Below, piece by piece: positions 6,169-6,679 of a stretch of DNA of 6,679 bases (position 1 is the stretch's first letter; the number at the start of each line of letters is the position of its first letter). The translations under genes were made by a program, and so were the position numbers. Below the pieces are notes generated by a model that did not search any database, was not told where the DNA came from, and saw nothing but the letters and a program-made list of their open reading frames with translations. The stretch comes from JAADHU01 sp964446495 (GTDB lineage Bacteria; Pseudomonadota; Gammaproteobacteria; Steroidobacterales; Woeseiaceae), in NCBI GenBank assembly GCA_964446495.1, contig CAYUOY010000194.1, positions 1-6,679 of the forward strand. Direction: 5' to 3'.

Positions 6169-6513
6169 TCACTCACTCCTCTCAGCGCAACTGACGCACA
6201 AAGTTACCGTCGGATCAAACTCGAGACGCTTCGGATTAATCGCCTCATCACAGGATTTACACAAGCCGAAATCCTCTCTGTCTATTCTTGCCAGCGTCGC
6301 TGTAATCCTCCTGAGCATGTCCTCACGGCGACGCCCTGCGGCCTGCGACATCGCCTGCGCCTGCATGGCGTCCATTCGCGACAATCGCCCAACACGCGCC
6401 TGGTCCAGCTCGACGACCTGCGAGGATTCATCCGCAGTTGCAGCCGAAGCCTCTAACTCTTCGCGCAATTCAAGCAGCCGCTCTCGAAGTCTTGCGATAT
6501 CAACATTAAACAT
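6169..6513 (-). CDS. Short DksA/TraR-family zinc-finger protein
   Basis: This 114-residue protein has an N-terminal coiled-coil region (VDIARLRERLLELREELE, then RRREDMLRRITATLARI) and a C-terminal four-cysteine zinc finger: C85 and C88 in GLCKSC, C106 and C109 in TLCVSC, with the family signature INPKRLEFDP between. This is the DksA/TraR fold, whose members bind the secondary channel of RNA polymerase and alter initiation. It is shorter than DksA (about 150 residues) and nearer TraR-like small relatives. The VELDQARVGRLSRMDA stretch (33-49) probably forms the coiled-coil tip; its acidic residues would be D37 and D48. Whether it acts on RNA polymerase is unproven. The start has no Shine-Dalgarno, but TAAAAT (6520-6525, leftward) lies about six bases before the ATG, so the transcript may be leaderless. 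The next gene follows after 106 bp. Confidence 0.85.
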   Translation of the reverse strand: MFNVDIARLRERLLELREELEASAATADESSQVVELDQARVGRLSRMDAMQAQAMSQAAGRRREDMLRRITATLARIDREDFGLCKSCDEAINPKRLEFDPTVTLCVSCAERSE

Positions 6514-6602
6514 AGCGGTATTTTATTCGATTTATTCGGCAGGTTCGACCCCATTGCCTTTTTTGGGTACCGCCAGCCAATGCACAAGCAGCACCTGGTT
6601 GA
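6514..6602. other. Intergenic stretch before the zinc-finger gene
   Basis: These 89 bases separate the partial gene from the DksA/TraR-like gene. They hold the TAAAAT and a nearby AATAAA (both leftward), which are the best -10 candidates for the zinc-finger gene, but no good -35 box 17 bp away (TCGAAC is the best). A bulged hairpin CCAGGTGC...GCATTGG (leftward) follows the partial gene without a T-run. No convincing terminator is seen. Confidence 0.3.
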
Positions 6603-6679
6603 CTAATTATCCGTATCGAAATCGGGCACTCTTTCCCCGAGATACAGCGGAGACACCTTTCGACGCGAACGGCCGCAGG
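6603..6679 (-). CDS. C-terminal end of an unidentified protein (partial)
   Basis: Reading leftwards from the right edge, 24 codons end at a TAG (6605-6603). The peptide reads RRKVSPLYLGERVPDFDTDN at its end, with an ordinary mix of residues and basic then acidic character. It fits the tail of a real protein on the same strand as the two genes that follow, 89 bp before the zinc-finger gene. It is too short to assign a family. Another leftward frame is also open across this stretch but gives an unlikely Cys/Arg-rich product. Confidence 0.4.
   Translation of the reverse strand, partial: CGRSRRKVSPLYLGERVPDFDTDN

Noticed and set aside
6541..6558. tRNA T-arm-like sequence GGTTCGACCCC
   Set aside because: The flanking five bases do not pair, and no cloverleaf can be drawn upstream because the zinc-finger gene start is there.
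6538..6564. Rightward terminator: GGCA...TGCC followed by six T bases
   Set aside because: The stem is only four base pairs with a 13-base loop, and no rightward gene lies upstream.

Overview
The window looks like chromosomal DNA of a gram-negative proteobacterium, most likely an environmental gammaproteobacterium. This is inferred from gene families: a three-helix TolB-like/TPR protein, a short DksA/TraR zinc-finger protein, a REP-like palindrome with a GTAG signature, and moderately GC-rich coding DNA (judged by eye). There is no transposase, integrase, CRISPR array, rRNA or tRNA gene. Nothing here fixes genus or species.

Layout. Bases 1-224 are non-coding and hold a REP-like element at the left edge, a possible promoter and a 7-bp inverted repeat TAGGTAG-aa-CTACCTA. 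Three genes then read rightwards: (i) an 833-residue protein that joins a GT-A-like glycosyltransferase domain, a methyltransferase-like middle domain whose SAM-binding loop looks lost, and an ELM1/GtrOC1-family (DUF1022) putative glycosyltransferase domain; (ii) a 2-oxoglutarate/Fe(II) oxygenase-like protein; (iii) a small membrane fatty-acid 2-hydroxylase-like protein with no cytochrome b5 domain. Two complete genes and one partial gene read leftwards from the right edge: the last codons of an unidentified protein, a 114-residue DksA/TraR-like zinc-finger protein, and a 612-residue membrane-anchored TolB-like/TPR protein. The two groups converge, with a 24-bp gap at 4200-4223.

How the genes may work together. 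The first two rightward genes are almost certainly cotranscribed (24-bp gap, clear Shine-Dalgarno in the gap). The third follows after 108 bp and may belong to the same unit. Two glycosyltransferase-like domains, an oxygenase and a lipid hydroxylase side by side suggest building or decorating a hydroxylated glycolipid or cell-surface glycan. That role is inference, and no substrate can be read from the sequence. The fused first gene with its apparently dead methyltransferase core, set in this cluster, is the most unusual part of the window. The leftward genes look like ordinary regulatory and cell-envelope genes with no visible link to the cluster.
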